Shown here: positions 1 through 8,583 of the stretch, piece after piece
Numbering within the stretch: position 1 is the stretch's first letter
Layout of the letters: each line of letters begins with the position of its first letter
NCBI GenBank assembly: GCA_019635975.1
Contig: JAHBYM010000001.1
Span: 1 to 64,000, forward strand
Source of the DNA: Parvibaculum sp.
GTDB lineage: Bacteria; Pseudomonadota; Alphaproteobacteria; Parvibaculales; Parvibaculaceae
Length of the DNA: 64,000 bases
Direction of reading: 5' to 3'
Notes under the pieces: generated by a model
Seen by the model: the letters and a program-made list of their open reading frames with translations, nothing else
What the model was told of the DNA's origin: nothing
Database searches by the model: none
Position numbers and translations under genes: made by a program

Positions 1-1121
1 CGCCGCTGTTGCTGGTGCGCTTGTTGTGGCGGCTGCCTCCGCTCTTGCGTCTCTCTTTGGCGATGCTGCGGCTGCGTCTGTTGCGGCCGCCGTTGCTGTT
101 CGTGCAATTGCCGCTGGCGCTGTTGCTGGTGTGCCTGTTGCGGTGGTTGCCTCCGTTCTTGCATCTCTCTCTGGCGATGCGGCGGTTGTGCCTGCTGCTG
201 TCGCCTTTGTTCGTGCCATTGCCGCTGGCGCTGTTGATCGCTCGTTTGTCGCTGGTTCTCCTGCCGTCCGTTCCATTGCGGGTCGCGTTGCCCGCCCACA
301 CGTCCGTCAGTTCGCCGCTCGGGCACAGCGTGACGCGCACCGTCATGCCGGCTAGCTTGCCGGTCGCCGTGCCAGTCGTTGCGGTGCGGCGTTCCAGCCC
401 GACGGTCGTTGCGCTGCCAATGCTCCGGCCGCGCATGAACGCGGTCGATCTTGTAGCGGCTGCCGCGCTCGACAAATCCGCGATCGAAGCCGCGATGTTC
501 AACACGATTGTATTTGTTGCGCGGCGGTGCCCAGTGACGGGTGTTTTGATAGATTGTCTTGTAGTTATTGACGACGATGATGTGTTGATGAACGACCGGC
601 GCGCCGAAATGATGGCGATGGACATAGCTCCATCCGCCATAGTTCCAGCCCGGATTGTAGGACCAGTAGCTCACGCCGAAGCCGATGGGCGCCCAGCCGA
701 CATAGCTGTCGCTGTAGCGCCATGTCACCCAGGCCGGCGCCCACACGCGTCCCGGCACCCACATCCATCCGAAGGCCGCGTCCCACACCCAGTTGCCGTA
801 GTGAAACGGCGCCCAGCCCCAGGCGAAGCCCGACGCCCAGGTCCAGCCATAGCCGTCGTCCCACACCCAGCGGCCATGCGTATAGGGCCGCCAGCCATGC
901 GCCATGCCGCGCGGATACCACACCGCACCATAGCTCGCGTGATGGGTCCAGGTGCCGTAAGGCGCGAGCGAGTCGTAGTAATAGGCGGCGTCGGAATGCG
1001 CCGGCGGATAGTAGCCGGCCTTTGCAGGCGGCGCGGCGAACACCCACATGGCCAGCGCCGCCAGCAAGGCAAGCGTCATCGCGGTGCGCGGATGCATCCG
1101 GCGGAGGGAAAGGGCATACAT
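1..1121 (-). CDS. Secreted DUF6600-like protein with Q/R-rich repeat tail (C-terminus beyond left edge)
   Basis: The frame opens at the ATG at 1121 and runs to the left edge without a stop, so the protein exceeds 373 residues and its C-terminus is missing. Residues 1-35 look like a Sec signal peptide (hydrophobic TLALLAALAMWVFA, then PPAKA before G36). Residues 36-150 are full of Trp, Tyr and Gly in repeated YGxW/GWxW/GNWVWD units, typical of the DUF6600 / YXXWP-repeat family of secreted proteins of unknown role. A His- and Arg-rich stretch follows. From about residue 255 the chain is almost only Gln, Arg, Glu, His and Pro, with imperfect 37-38-residue repeats. An in-frame ATG at 1097 is an alternative start. 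The tail is predicted disordered. Family call fairly secure; function unknown. Confidence 0.7.
   Translation of the reverse strand, partial: MYALSLRRMHPRTAMTLALLAALAMWVFAAPPAKAGYYPPAHSDAAYYYDSLAPYGTWTHHASYGAVWYPRGMAHGWRPYTHGRWVWDDGYGWTWASGFAWGWAPFHYGNWVWDAAFGWMWVPGRVWAPAWVTWRYSDSYVGWAPIGFGVSYWSYNPGWNYGGWSYVHRHHFGAPVVHQHIIVVNNYKTIYQNTRHWAPPRNKYNRVEHRGFDRGFVERGSRYKIDRVHARPEHWQRNDRRAGTPHRNDWHGDRQASRHDGARHAVPERRTDGRVGGQRDPQWNGRQENQRQTSDQQRQRQWHEQRRQQQAQPPHRQREMQERRQPPQQAHQQQRQRQLHEQQRRPQQTQPQHRQRETQERRQPPQQAHQQQR
6..240. repeat. Imperfect tandem repeat, period 111-114 bp, in the tail of the DUF6600-like gene
   Basis: The sequence starting ctgttgctgg at 6 recurs at 120, and its first bases recur again at 231. 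The periods are 114 and 111 nt, both multiples of three, so the coding frame is kept and length changes would be tolerated. The encoded unit on the minus strand contains QERRQPPQQAHQQQR. The array is cut by the window edge, so its copy number is unknown. Confidence 0.65.
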
Positions 1122-1409
1122 GGAGACAGGGCCTCATCGACGATGACCGTCTGCCCGAAGGCGGCAAGGAGAGCCTCAATGGCTTTGTCTCTTTGCTTTT
1201 CTCAAGCCGCATCGCCTTCACTCTGGCGGTCCGGCCCGGACGATCTCTGACGTACCCCGTAAGAAACAGTTAACTGCATTTCCGCTGGATTGTCACTGCT
1301 TTTTGGCACCGATCGCGCCGCTTCTTGTGGCTTTTACGCGCCGCCTTTGGGAGAATGAACGGCCGGAATCGCTCCACAAATTCAAGGCATTCCTGAAAAA
1401 AAGGTCCCG

Positions 1410-1994
1410 ATGTCCCCCAGCAAGGAAAAACCGAAACCGGACGGACGCCGCCTGCGCAGCGAGGCCAGCCGGCAGCGTATCGTCGAGGCCATGCGCGACC
1501 TAATTCGCGAGGGTCAAGTCGCCCCCCGCGCCGAGGACGTCGCCGCCCGCGCCAATGTCGGACTGCGTAGTGTCTTCCGTCATTTCGACGACATGGAAAC
1601 CCTCTATCGCGAAATCGCGGCCTTGATGCGCACCGAGCTGGCTCCGCTCCTCGCCGAACAGCTGCCGCCGGCCGACGCGCCGGACCTCCTGGAACAGCTC
1701 GTCGCGCGCCGCGCGAAACTGTTCGAAAAGGTCATGCCGTTGCGTCTTGCCGCCGATGTGCACAGCCACACATCGCCGTTTCTGCGCGAGGACCGGCACT
1801 GGATGAACGAAAGCCTCCGCGCAATCCTGCGTGCCTCGCTCCCCGCGGCGCTGACGAAAGACCGGACATTGCTGGATGCGTTCGACGCGGTAATGAGTTT
1901 CGAATTCTGGCGCCGCCTGCGCGAGGATCAGGGGCTCTCGGTCGCGCAGGCCCGGCGCGTCGTCGAGCGGGTGGCCGAAGCACTAGCGAAATAG
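1410..1994 (+). CDS. TetR-family transcriptional regulator
   Basis: A 194-residue protein with an N-terminal TetR helix-turn-helix at about residues 19-66 (RQRIVEAMRDLI ... AEDVAARANVGLRSVFRHF), followed by a variable all-helical ligand domain. Length is normal for the family. A weak aaaaaagg precedes the ATG at 1410. Its last 12 bases overlap the end of the convergent glutathione S-transferase gene, so the two transcripts are antisense over their 3' ends. By position it could control the DUF2855-GST operon, but no operator could be tied to it. The inducer is unknown. Confidence 0.85.
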   Translation: MSPSKEKPKPDGRRLRSEASRQRIVEAMRDLIREGQVAPRAEDVAARANVGLRSVFRHFDDMETLYREIAALMRTELAPLLAEQLPPADAPDLLEQLVARRAKLFEKVMPLRLAADVHSHTSPFLREDRHWMNESLRAILRASLPAALTKDRTLLDAFDAVMSFEFWRRLREDQGLSVAQARRVVERVAEALAK

Positions 1995-3011
1995 CGCCTC
2001 GACACCGGTTCCCGCCAGCACGTCGTCCACCGTCTTGCGGTCGGCGGGTGCCAGCGCCTCACGCTTTTCGCGCAGCCATTGCAGGCACTTGCCCTGATAG
2101 GGGAAGGGCTGCTGCACCCAGGGCTTGCCGTCGATCTCGGTCTCGACCTTCTCGGCGCCCGCCGTCAGCGCCTTGGCATTGGCGATCAGCGCCGGCACAT
2201 AAACGCGCCCGACTTCTGTCAGCAGCCCGCGCATCGTATCGGGCACGGCGTCGCGTTTCATCCAGTCGCCATCGGTAGGCTCAAGTCCCGACAGATCTTC
2301 CATGATGTCGACCCAGGCGAAAACCCGCGGGCTCCGTGCGAGCGTTTCGTCCATCGGCGTCGGATCGAAATGCGTAAGCTGCGTCAACTGGCCAAACACG
2401 CCGAAGTCGCTGCCGCCCGGCCGCCCGCCCATCAGGAAGGGTTGCCTCTTGAGATGCGCCGTCATCGCGTCGAGAAAGCGTTGATAGCTCGCCTCGATGA
2501 CCGGCGCGGTTGTCTCGTTCGAGCCGACGACATAGAGACGCGAAATCTGCCGTTCGGAAAAGAGCTTGCTCATCTGCGCCAGCGTCTCGTCCGATGCGCT
2601 GATGTCGCGCCACAGCGGCAGGATCGCCGCCGCCCGGTCGATATCCGCTCGGTAATGCCAGCGATAGTGAAACATCGCCTTGGTCAGCCACTCGTCGGCA
2701 TAGTCCTCAAGCAGATAGTCAATGAACTCGATCACCGGATCGGCAGGCACGACATTGCGCCCGTCGAACGCTTTCTCGAAGCGCCGGATCAGCGGCGTGG
2801 AGTCGACCGCCGCTTCGTAAGCACCGTCGCCTTCCTTCAGATAGAAGGTCGGCAGCAGCGCCACCTTCGGCTTCGGCAGGCTGTCCGGTACATTGTGCCC
2901 GGTCAACAGGAAGCGATAGGGGATGTGGCGATAGCGCAGCACCGCGAGCATCTTGCGCGTATACGGTGAGCCCGGTGCGCCGCTCAACAGCAGCGGTGTC
3001 GCCAGCGTCAT
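1983..3011 (-). CDS. Glutathione S-transferase family protein
   Basis: A 342-residue protein. The N-terminal 85 residues read as a thioredoxin-like GST domain (SGAPGSPYTRKMLAVLRYR, then the IPYRFLL strand). The rest is helical, with GGRPGGSDFGVFGQLTQL marking the GST C-terminal domain. It is longer than a classical 200-220-residue GST because of an insertion and a C-terminal extension. Ser/Tyr of SPYTR are candidate glutathione contacts. A strong ribosome site (aggaggcatatc) precedes the ATG at 3011. It lies 27 bases downstream of the DUF2855 gene on the same strand, so the two are probably co-transcribed. The substrate is unknown; conjugation of an electrophilic xenobiotic or lipid product is plausible. 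Confidence 0.8.
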   Translation of the reverse strand: MTLATPLLLSGAPGSPYTRKMLAVLRYRHIPYRFLLTGHNVPDSLPKPKVALLPTFYLKEGDGAYEAAVDSTPLIRRFEKAFDGRNVVPADPVIEFIDYLLEDYADEWLTKAMFHYRWHYRADIDRAAAILPLWRDISASDETLAQMSKLFSERQISRLYVVGSNETTAPVIEASYQRFLDAMTAHLKRQPFLMGGRPGGSDFGVFGQLTQLTHFDPTPMDETLARSPRVFAWVDIMEDLSGLEPTDGDWMKRDAVPDTMRGLLTEVGRVYVPALIANAKALTAGAEKVETEIDGKPWVQQPFPYQGKCLQWLREKREALAPADRKTVDDVLAGTGVEALFR

Positions 3012-3038
3012 GATATGCCTCCTGTCCCCGTTTGTTTG

Positions 3039-4133
3039 CTAGAGCGCGAGAATGTGCGCCTCGGCCGGATCGACTTTCCCGGCCAGCATTTCCGAATAGA
3101 CCTTGCCGATCGCTTCCGGCCCCTTGCCACGTTCGAGATTGACCCATGTCTGGGCCATGGCGGCGAAGGCGCGCCAGCTTTCGCCGAGCTTCGCGTCGAA
3201 CTCGGCCTTGCCCCATTCTTCCATCCGCTTGCGCGCCTGGTCGGGCGCGAAGAAGAGATGCGGCTTGGCGCCCGGCAAGGCGCCGGACACGCGCGGCGCA
3301 TCCCAATGCGAGAGCCCCACCTGAGTGCTTTCGACCAGATTGTTACCGAAATGATTGTGAACGGCGGCCAGCACCTCGCCGTTGCCCGCAAAATCGACGA
3401 CCAGCGCCGGCTTGCTTGCATCGAGCGTCGAAATCTTGTCGTAGGTCAGCGCGCGGTCATAACAGCCGAGGCTCTCGACAAAGGCGAGGTTGCCGGCAGA
3501 TGTTAGTCCGACGACTTCCGGCCCCTGCGGCCGCCGCAGCGACAGGTTGAACGCAAGTCCGAACCCGGTCTTCGACGAGGCGCTCAGCAGCACCGCCTGT
3601 TTCGCGCCGAAGAAATCATTGTCGGCCAGCCAGTCGTCGATCAGGAACGACGTCGTGTAGAGCGGGTTGAGGATCGGCCTGAGGTCGTCCAGCGCCGGCG
3701 GCGAGGCCTTGTCGGTCTTCAACCGTGTATAGGTGTTGTAGACCGGATGCAGTTCGCGCCGCTGCTTGTAGAGGTCGAGCAGCGATCCCGGCGTCACGTT
3801 TTCCGGCTGCATCACGAGATGCGACGACATCGGAAAATAGCCGTAAAGCCGCTCGCCTTCGGCAATCTCTTTCGACCGCGAACGCACCACCGTCGCATAG
3901 CCCCACACCGGAATGCGGCCCCAGCCGGCCTCGGCCGGAAAGAACGACCAGTAGTTCAGCATGTCGCCGGCGACCGCATAAGTGATGTTGTTGGCGGTGA
4001 AGGCGAACTTCTCGATCTCGGCCAGCACTTGGCCTTCGTCGAGCGCGACGTCCTCGGGCGCCGGTCCACTCACCCATTTGCACTTGGAGAGGTCGGCGCG
4101 GTTGACGATGAAATCCTGTGTGGCGGCCGTCAT
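3039..4133 (-). CDS. DUF2855 family protein
   Basis: Matches the DUF2855 family by its N-terminal pattern (KFAFTANNITYAVAGDMLNY, WGRIPVWGYATV, GERLYGYFPMSSHLV). The layout resembles medium-chain reductases: a GroES-like N-terminal half, then a possible nucleotide-binding half around SASSKTGFGLAF and VVGLTSAGN. The zinc ligands of true alcohol dehydrogenases are not evident. I chose the ATG at 4133 because aaaggaaaagc precedes it; an upstream in-frame ATG at 4172 lacks a comparable site. That gives 364 residues. First gene of the operon with the GST. An oxidoreductase role is inference from fold; no activity is established that I know of. Confidence 0.75.
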   Translation of the reverse strand: MTAATQDFIVNRADLSKCKWVSGPAPEDVALDEGQVLAEIEKFAFTANNITYAVAGDMLNYWSFFPAEAGWGRIPVWGYATVVRSRSKEIAEGERLYGYFPMSSHLVMQPENVTPGSLLDLYKQRRELHPVYNTYTRLKTDKASPPALDDLRPILNPLYTTSFLIDDWLADNDFFGAKQAVLLSASSKTGFGLAFNLSLRRPQGPEVVGLTSAGNLAFVESLGCYDRALTYDKISTLDASKPALVVDFAGNGEVLAAVHNHFGNNLVESTQVGLSHWDAPRVSGALPGAKPHLFFAPDQARKRMEEWGKAEFDAKLGESWRAFAAMAQTWVNLERGKGPEAIGKVYSEMLAGKVDPAEAHILAL

Positions 4134-4265
4134 TGCTTTTCCTTTCGGCGTCGAACTGGCGATGCCGCGCATGATGTCACCTGCGTGGCGCCGGACCTAG
4201 CGCCGTTCGCGCACATATGGTTGTGCAGGATCGGCCATGCGGTATTGGCTGTCGCATGGATAGAG

Positions 4266-4296
4266 CATATATTGGCAACGAGCATGTCAATATATG
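4266..4296 (-). promoter_or_regulatory. Inverted repeat and possible promoter upstream of DUF2855-GST operon
   Basis: The 9-bp arms catatattg (4266-4274) and caatatatg (4288-4296) form a perfect inverted repeat with a 13-bp spacer, 130-160 bp upstream of the DUF2855 start. Read on the minus strand, a TTGACA hexamer (4290-4285) overlaps the right arm and a TATGCT (4269-4264) lies in the left arm, though the spacing of 15 is short. An operator over a promoter is plausible; the regulator is unknown. Confidence 0.4.
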
Positions 4297-4419
4297 GCGG
4301 ACGGCCGTCGCGGTCAATGCGCCGGCCAGGAACGAAGGGAGCCGAAAAATGAGGTTACAGAACGGCTTTTAGCCACCGGCCAGCTCGACGTCGGCGCGCG
4401 GCGGCTGAACGGAGCAGAT

Positions 4420-5496
4420 CTATTTCCGGAGGATCGAATTGAGCCGCCGAGCCACGGTCGCAACGGCGCGGGCGGCGCGCACATGAGGCATCCCTCGCAT
4501 CGCCGCCTGTTGCTCCTCTGCCAGTTTGACGATCATTCTTGCCGCATCCCCGAGCGTCAACTCTTCTCGGGCGGTCTCTTCGCCGGTCAACAACAGCTCC
4601 GGCGCAAATTTGTTCCCGCAAAAGAAAAACTCGCGAAACAGTTTTTCGTTGGATGGCCGGAAGAAATCGAGGATGACGCGGCGATCCGCCGTCGACAGCA
4701 GCCTTGCCGCGGGGCGTCCGTGTTCGAATCGTTGCTGCATCAACCTGAGGGCAACCCGCCGGCCTTCGAGGTCGTCGCACTGAGTTTTGAAAAGACGTGT
4801 CAGCTCGGTCGCCTCAAGCGAGGGGCTCTTGTTGAAGTCCGTGCTCACCTTGAACTTGCCCATCATCGGGGCAAGTGCCGGGCCCTCCGTGCGCCGCTCG
4901 TCGATGCACCGCAGAAAATCCTCAGGGACGCTGATCTTCCGGTCATAGAGCCGCGCCGCCACGTTTTCCTTGCCGAAGACCCGCGCCCAGTTGGATGCAT
5001 GCTGATATATGTCGAGGTCGCGGCTCATACTGATAGGGTGGTCGAGATGGGTGTGGATCGGCTGCGCATAGCGGTTGCGCGGGCTCTTCGCCCGCTGCGT
5101 ATATGTCGACACATATCCCTCGTCTTGCCGCCGTGCGTAAAACACGATGACCGTTGAAAAATCGTGCAACTGTTCGTGCAGGAAATGGATTTCGGGCGCG
5201 GGCGTCACAAAAAAAGTCTCGCTCGAAATGATCGCCGCATCTGCGCCGGACGATTTTATTTCCTTGATGATCGGACCGATCTCGGTCTCTCGAGATGGCA
5301 CTTGCCGATCGTCCGGATCGAGCTTTAGCTGGACCGCATATGCGAGGCGATGTTGCGCGCGGTGTTCGTCCAGATGCGCGGTTGGATAGCAGACGCCTGC
5401 TTTCAGCAGCGCGCGACGATTGCCGTAGAGAAATTGCTGTAGCGACGACGTGCCCGTCTTGTGCGGACCGATATGAATGAACAACTTTTGACGCAT
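4420..5496 (-). CDS. Sulfotransferase-like protein (second of tandem pair)
   Basis: The N-terminal KLFIHIGPHKTGTSSLQQFL matches the 5'-phosphosulfate-binding loop of PAPS-dependent sulfotransferases. VIVFYARRQDEGYVSTYTQ resembles the second, 3'-phosphate-binding region. The ATG at 5496 gives 358 residues with the loop starting near residue 10, usual for the family. It lies 68 bp downstream of a paralogue on the same strand. The two share the HIGxxKTGxSxxQ core but little else by eye, so this is an old duplication or two related recruits. The acceptor cannot be predicted; capsule, glycan and lipid acceptors are all possible. Confidence 0.65.
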   Translation of the reverse strand: MRQKLFIHIGPHKTGTSSLQQFLYGNRRALLKAGVCYPTAHLDEHRAQHRLAYAVQLKLDPDDRQVPSRETEIGPIIKEIKSSGADAAIISSETFFVTPAPEIHFLHEQLHDFSTVIVFYARRQDEGYVSTYTQRAKSPRNRYAQPIHTHLDHPISMSRDLDIYQHASNWARVFGKENVAARLYDRKISVPEDFLRCIDERRTEGPALAPMMGKFKVSTDFNKSPSLEATELTRLFKTQCDDLEGRRVALRLMQQRFEHGRPAARLLSTADRRVILDFFRPSNEKLFREFFFCGNKFAPELLLTGEETAREELTLGDAARMIVKLAEEQQAAMRGMPHVRAARAVATVARRLNSILRK

Positions 5497-5564
5497 CGTG
5501 TGTTTCTCGGGGGGTGACGGTTGCTTCGCGGTATTTACGTTTGCGATGGCCGGCCGCAAGTGAG

Positions 5565-6584
5565 TCAGCCTTCTTTCTTTCCGCGTTTCTTCTTCGGCTC
5601 TTTTCGCCAGCGGTACAATCCGAAGACGATGGAGACGATGAACGACAATTGCCGCTGCATCGTCGTCTTCGTGTCGGGCTGAACATAGTCGTCGTCATGG
5701 ATCGGTCTGAACAGACCGTCCGTCTTGTCCGGGAAGTAAACCCGTTGCACCCAGAGATTGGAGGCGGCGTATCTCGCGACGATTGCGCGGCGTTGCGCCG
5801 ACGTCAGCATTGATTCCCGGCTGTTCTTGACGTATCGGTCGCCGGTTACATCGTTCACGAAATCCTGAAACCGGTTATCGTGGGCGTCCCTGAAAATGCG
5901 CCGGTTGCCCTTGACCAGATCCATGATCGCGTCGGCAAAACTCGGATTGGCTTCCTTTTCGGGACGGGCAAATGCCTCCAACGGTTTCGACAAGCCAAGA
6001 AGCTTGAAAAAATCGGCGATCACATCGCCGCCCTCAAGCTGCTGCCGGTCGAAAATCCTGACCTTTATCTTGTCGCGCGGAATGACCTTTTCCCAATTCG
6101 TCAGGTAGATGTGCCAGTTGCCCAGCGAGCCGACAACGGCAATGAGCCATGCCAGAAGGTCGTCCTGCACCTTGGCGTTCCACTGCTGCCAGGCCGATAG
6201 CACGAACTCGTCCTGCCGCCGGATATAGAGGATCGCCTCGACATCATGGTCCTTTGCCAGCCCTTCAAAGAGCGACGGTCCGGCGGCGTATGACGCCAGG
6301 TTCTCCGCGCTGAGAAGGATTGTTGTTGCGTCCGTTGCGGCGTCGCAGATCGTCTTTATTGCCGCCTCCAGCGCCGCGCGCCCTTCGGCCGGGGTCGCGA
6401 CCAGATCCTTCATCATGCGAACGTGGTTGCCGCAAGCGCCGCCGCCTAGGCCGAGATCGTTGGTTGGCACCACGATCCCTTCCTTGCGCAGCGCATCGAC
6501 GTTGAGATCGAGGAAGCTTTGTATGGCGGAACTGCCGGTTTTGCCGGCGCCGATGTGAACAATGATTTTCCGTCGTTCGCTCAA
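5565..6584 (-). CDS. Sulfotransferase-like protein (first of tandem pair)
   Basis: A 339-residue protein starting with IIVHIGAGKTGSSAIQSFL, a P-loop-like 5'-phosphosulfate-binding motif, followed by a helical body and the AILYIRRQDEFVLSAWQQW region that fits the 3'-phosphate-binding segment. The basic C-terminus (KKKRGKKEG) is not membrane-spanning. The start is a TTG at 6584, about six bases after ggggtg; no ATG is close and the P-loop begins at residue 8, so a later start would destroy it. It is divergent from phaC across a 243-bp gap and probably co-transcribed with the next sulfotransferase-like gene. Confidence 0.65.
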   Translation of the reverse strand: MSERRKIIVHIGAGKTGSSAIQSFLDLNVDALRKEGIVVPTNDLGLGGGACGNHVRMMKDLVATPAEGRAALEAAIKTICDAATDATTILLSAENLASYAAGPSLFEGLAKDHDVEAILYIRRQDEFVLSAWQQWNAKVQDDLLAWLIAVVGSLGNWHIYLTNWEKVIPRDKIKVRIFDRQQLEGGDVIADFFKLLGLSKPLEAFARPEKEANPSFADAIMDLVKGNRRIFRDAHDNRFQDFVNDVTGDRYVKNSRESMLTSAQRRAIVARYAASNLWVQRVYFPDKTDGLFRPIHDDDYVQPDTKTTMQRQLSFIVSIVFGLYRWRKEPKKKRGKKEG

Positions 6585-6827
6585 AACGCACCCCGAAATT
6601 GCCCGTTGTGCACGCGCGGGCTTCCACTCCGCGGGCCGCGTCGGGCAAACACTGCCGAATCCACCAAATCGGACGTCCGGCAGCCCCCATCTGGCCCTTG
6701 CCGCGCCCCCTTCGGCGGCGCATCATATAGGCCTGTTGCGCAGGCGCAACGGCAATGCCCGCCCGGCAATCGCCTTCCGGGGAGGGAAGGCGGGTGGGCA
6801 AGAAACGCAAAACGGGGAGGAGGACGC

Positions 6828-8519
6828 ATGTCGAAGCGTCGCGACGATATTGGTGCGGGTATCGGTGAGGAAGCGGCCGAAACGCCGAATGTGCTGAGCC
6901 CGATTGTCGGCATCAGCCGCGAGGATGTGCTCTCGGCCATCGGTTCCATCGTGGGGGGCGCGGCGCGCCAGCCCTTCACCTTCATGCAGCATATCGGCTC
7001 CTTCGGCCGCGAGATGGTCGACATTGTCGCCGGCGGGGACAAGTTCGCCCCCCAGCCCAAGGATCGCCGCTTTGTCGATCAGGCGTGGCAGAAGAGCCCG
7101 GTCTATCGCCGGCTGATGCAGGGCTGGCTCGCCTTCCAGAGCGAGGTCCATGGCTTCATCCGCTCTCTCGATCTCGATCCGGTCGAACATGGTCGCGCCA
7201 TGCTGGTCGCCGACATCATGATCGACGCCGTCGCGCCGACGAACACGCTGGTCGGCAATCCCTCCGCCGTGAAGCTCGCGCTCGACACCGGCGGCTCGTC
7301 GCTGGTTCAGGGTTTCCGCAATGCCATCGACGATCTGCGCAACAATCACGGAATGCCTTCGCAAGTCGACAAGACGCCCTTCAAGGTCGGCGGCAATCTG
7401 GCCACCACCGAAGGCGCGGTCGTCTATCGCACGGAAATGCTCGAGCTGCTGCAATACACGCCGAAGTCCGAAACCGTGCACAAGGTGCCGCTGCTCTTCG
7501 TGCCGCCGCAGATCAACAAATATTATGTACTCGATCTGACGCCCGAGAAGAGCATGTCGCAATATCTGGTGCATCAGGGCCATCAAGTTTTCGTCGTCAG
7601 CTGGCGCAATCCGGGCCCGGAACATCGGGATTGGGGCCTTGCCGATTATGTTGCGGCGCTTGTGGACGTCATCGGCGTTGTCTGCTCGATCACGGGCAGC
7701 GAAAAGCTCAACATCTCGGGTGGTTGCTCGGGTGGCATCACCACCGCGACGCTTTTGAGCCACCTTGCGGCCAAAGGCGACGACCGCATCAACTCGGTCA
7801 CCTTCTGGGTTTGCGTTCTCGATCCGCGCATGGAGGACAGCGATGTCGGCGTGCTGGTCACGAAGCGCGGCATCGAGATGGCGCGACAGAGATCGGCAAA
7901 GAAAGGCGTGCTGGCGGGGTCCGATTTGTCGCGCGTCTTCGCCTGGCTGCGCCCCAACGATCTGATCTGGAACTACGTCGTCAACAACTATCTCCACGGA
8001 CAGAAGCCGCCGGCTTTCGACGTGCTCTTCTGGAACAACGACTCGACCAATCTTACCGCGGCGCTTCATTCGGACTATCTGTCGCTCTACGAAACGCAGC
8101 CCTTCGCCAATCCGGGCAAGGAAGAAATTCTCGGCACGCCGATCGATCTCGGCAAAGTCACGGTCGATGCCTTCATCGTCGGCGGCGTCACCGATCACAT
8201 CACGCCCTGGAAAGCCTGCTACCGCACCACGCAGATGCTCGGCGGCAAGCGGGAATTTGTGTTGTCGAACAGCGGCCACATTCAGGCGATTCTCAATCCG
8301 CCCGGCAACCCGAAGGCAAAATATTTCGTTAACGACAATCTTCCCGCCACCGCCGACGAATGGGCGGCCGGTGCCTCCGAAGTCATGGGTTCATGGTGGG
8401 AACGCTGGGAAAAATGGCTGAGCGCACGTTCCGGCGAGAAGATTCCGGCGCCGAAAAAACTCGGTAACCGCAAATATAAGGCTATGGATGCCGCGCCGGG
8501 TACTTATGTATTAGGCTAG
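6828..8519 (+). CDS. phaC: Class I poly(3-hydroxyalkanoate) synthase PhaC
   Basis: Polymerises (R)-3-hydroxyacyl-CoA into polyhydroxyalkanoate granules in the cytoplasm. The 563-residue length fits single-subunit synthases. The catalytic Cys300 lies in the lipase-like box SGGCSGG; Asp456 (GVTDHITPW) and His484 (SGHIQAILNPPGNPKAKY) complete the triad. The N-terminal region (KSPVYRRLMQGWLAF) matches the PhaC N-terminal domain. The start at 6828 is set by ggggaggagg seven bases upstream; the frame is open further upstream but without family similarity. The depolymerase gene follows 64 bp later on the same strand, so synthesis and mobilisation are probably co-regulated. Substrate chain length cannot be read from sequence. 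Confidence 0.95.
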   Translation: MSKRRDDIGAGIGEEAAETPNVLSPIVGISREDVLSAIGSIVGGAARQPFTFMQHIGSFGREMVDIVAGGDKFAPQPKDRRFVDQAWQKSPVYRRLMQGWLAFQSEVHGFIRSLDLDPVEHGRAMLVADIMIDAVAPTNTLVGNPSAVKLALDTGGSSLVQGFRNAIDDLRNNHGMPSQVDKTPFKVGGNLATTEGAVVYRTEMLELLQYTPKSETVHKVPLLFVPPQINKYYVLDLTPEKSMSQYLVHQGHQVFVVSWRNPGPEHRDWGLADYVAALVDVIGVVCSITGSEKLNISGGCSGGITTATLLSHLAAKGDDRINSVTFWVCVLDPRMEDSDVGVLVTKRGIEMARQRSAKKGVLAGSDLSRVFAWLRPNDLIWNYVVNNYLHGQKPPAFDVLFWNNDSTNLTAALHSDYLSLYETQPFANPGKEEILGTPIDLGKVTVDAFIVGGVTDHITPWKACYRTTQMLGGKREFVLSNSGHIQAILNPPGNPKAKYFVNDNLPATADEWAAGASEVMGSWWERWEKWLSARSGEKIPAPKKLGNRKYKAMDAAPGTYVLG

Positions 8520-8583
8520 ACATTCGTTGTTGAGTCGCCCCGTGGAGCGGGCAACGGGCGCGAGCCCTCCAGCCGGAGTAGTG

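Noticed and set aside
9-1250. A 413-codon plus-strand frame at the left edge
   Set aside because: It is the antisense of the DUF6600-like gene; the minus strand has a signal peptide and family repeats.
6519-6827. Upstream extension of the PHA synthase
   Set aside because: The frame is open but lacks synthase similarity, overlaps the divergent sulfotransferase gene, and a strong ribosome site precedes the ATG at 6828.
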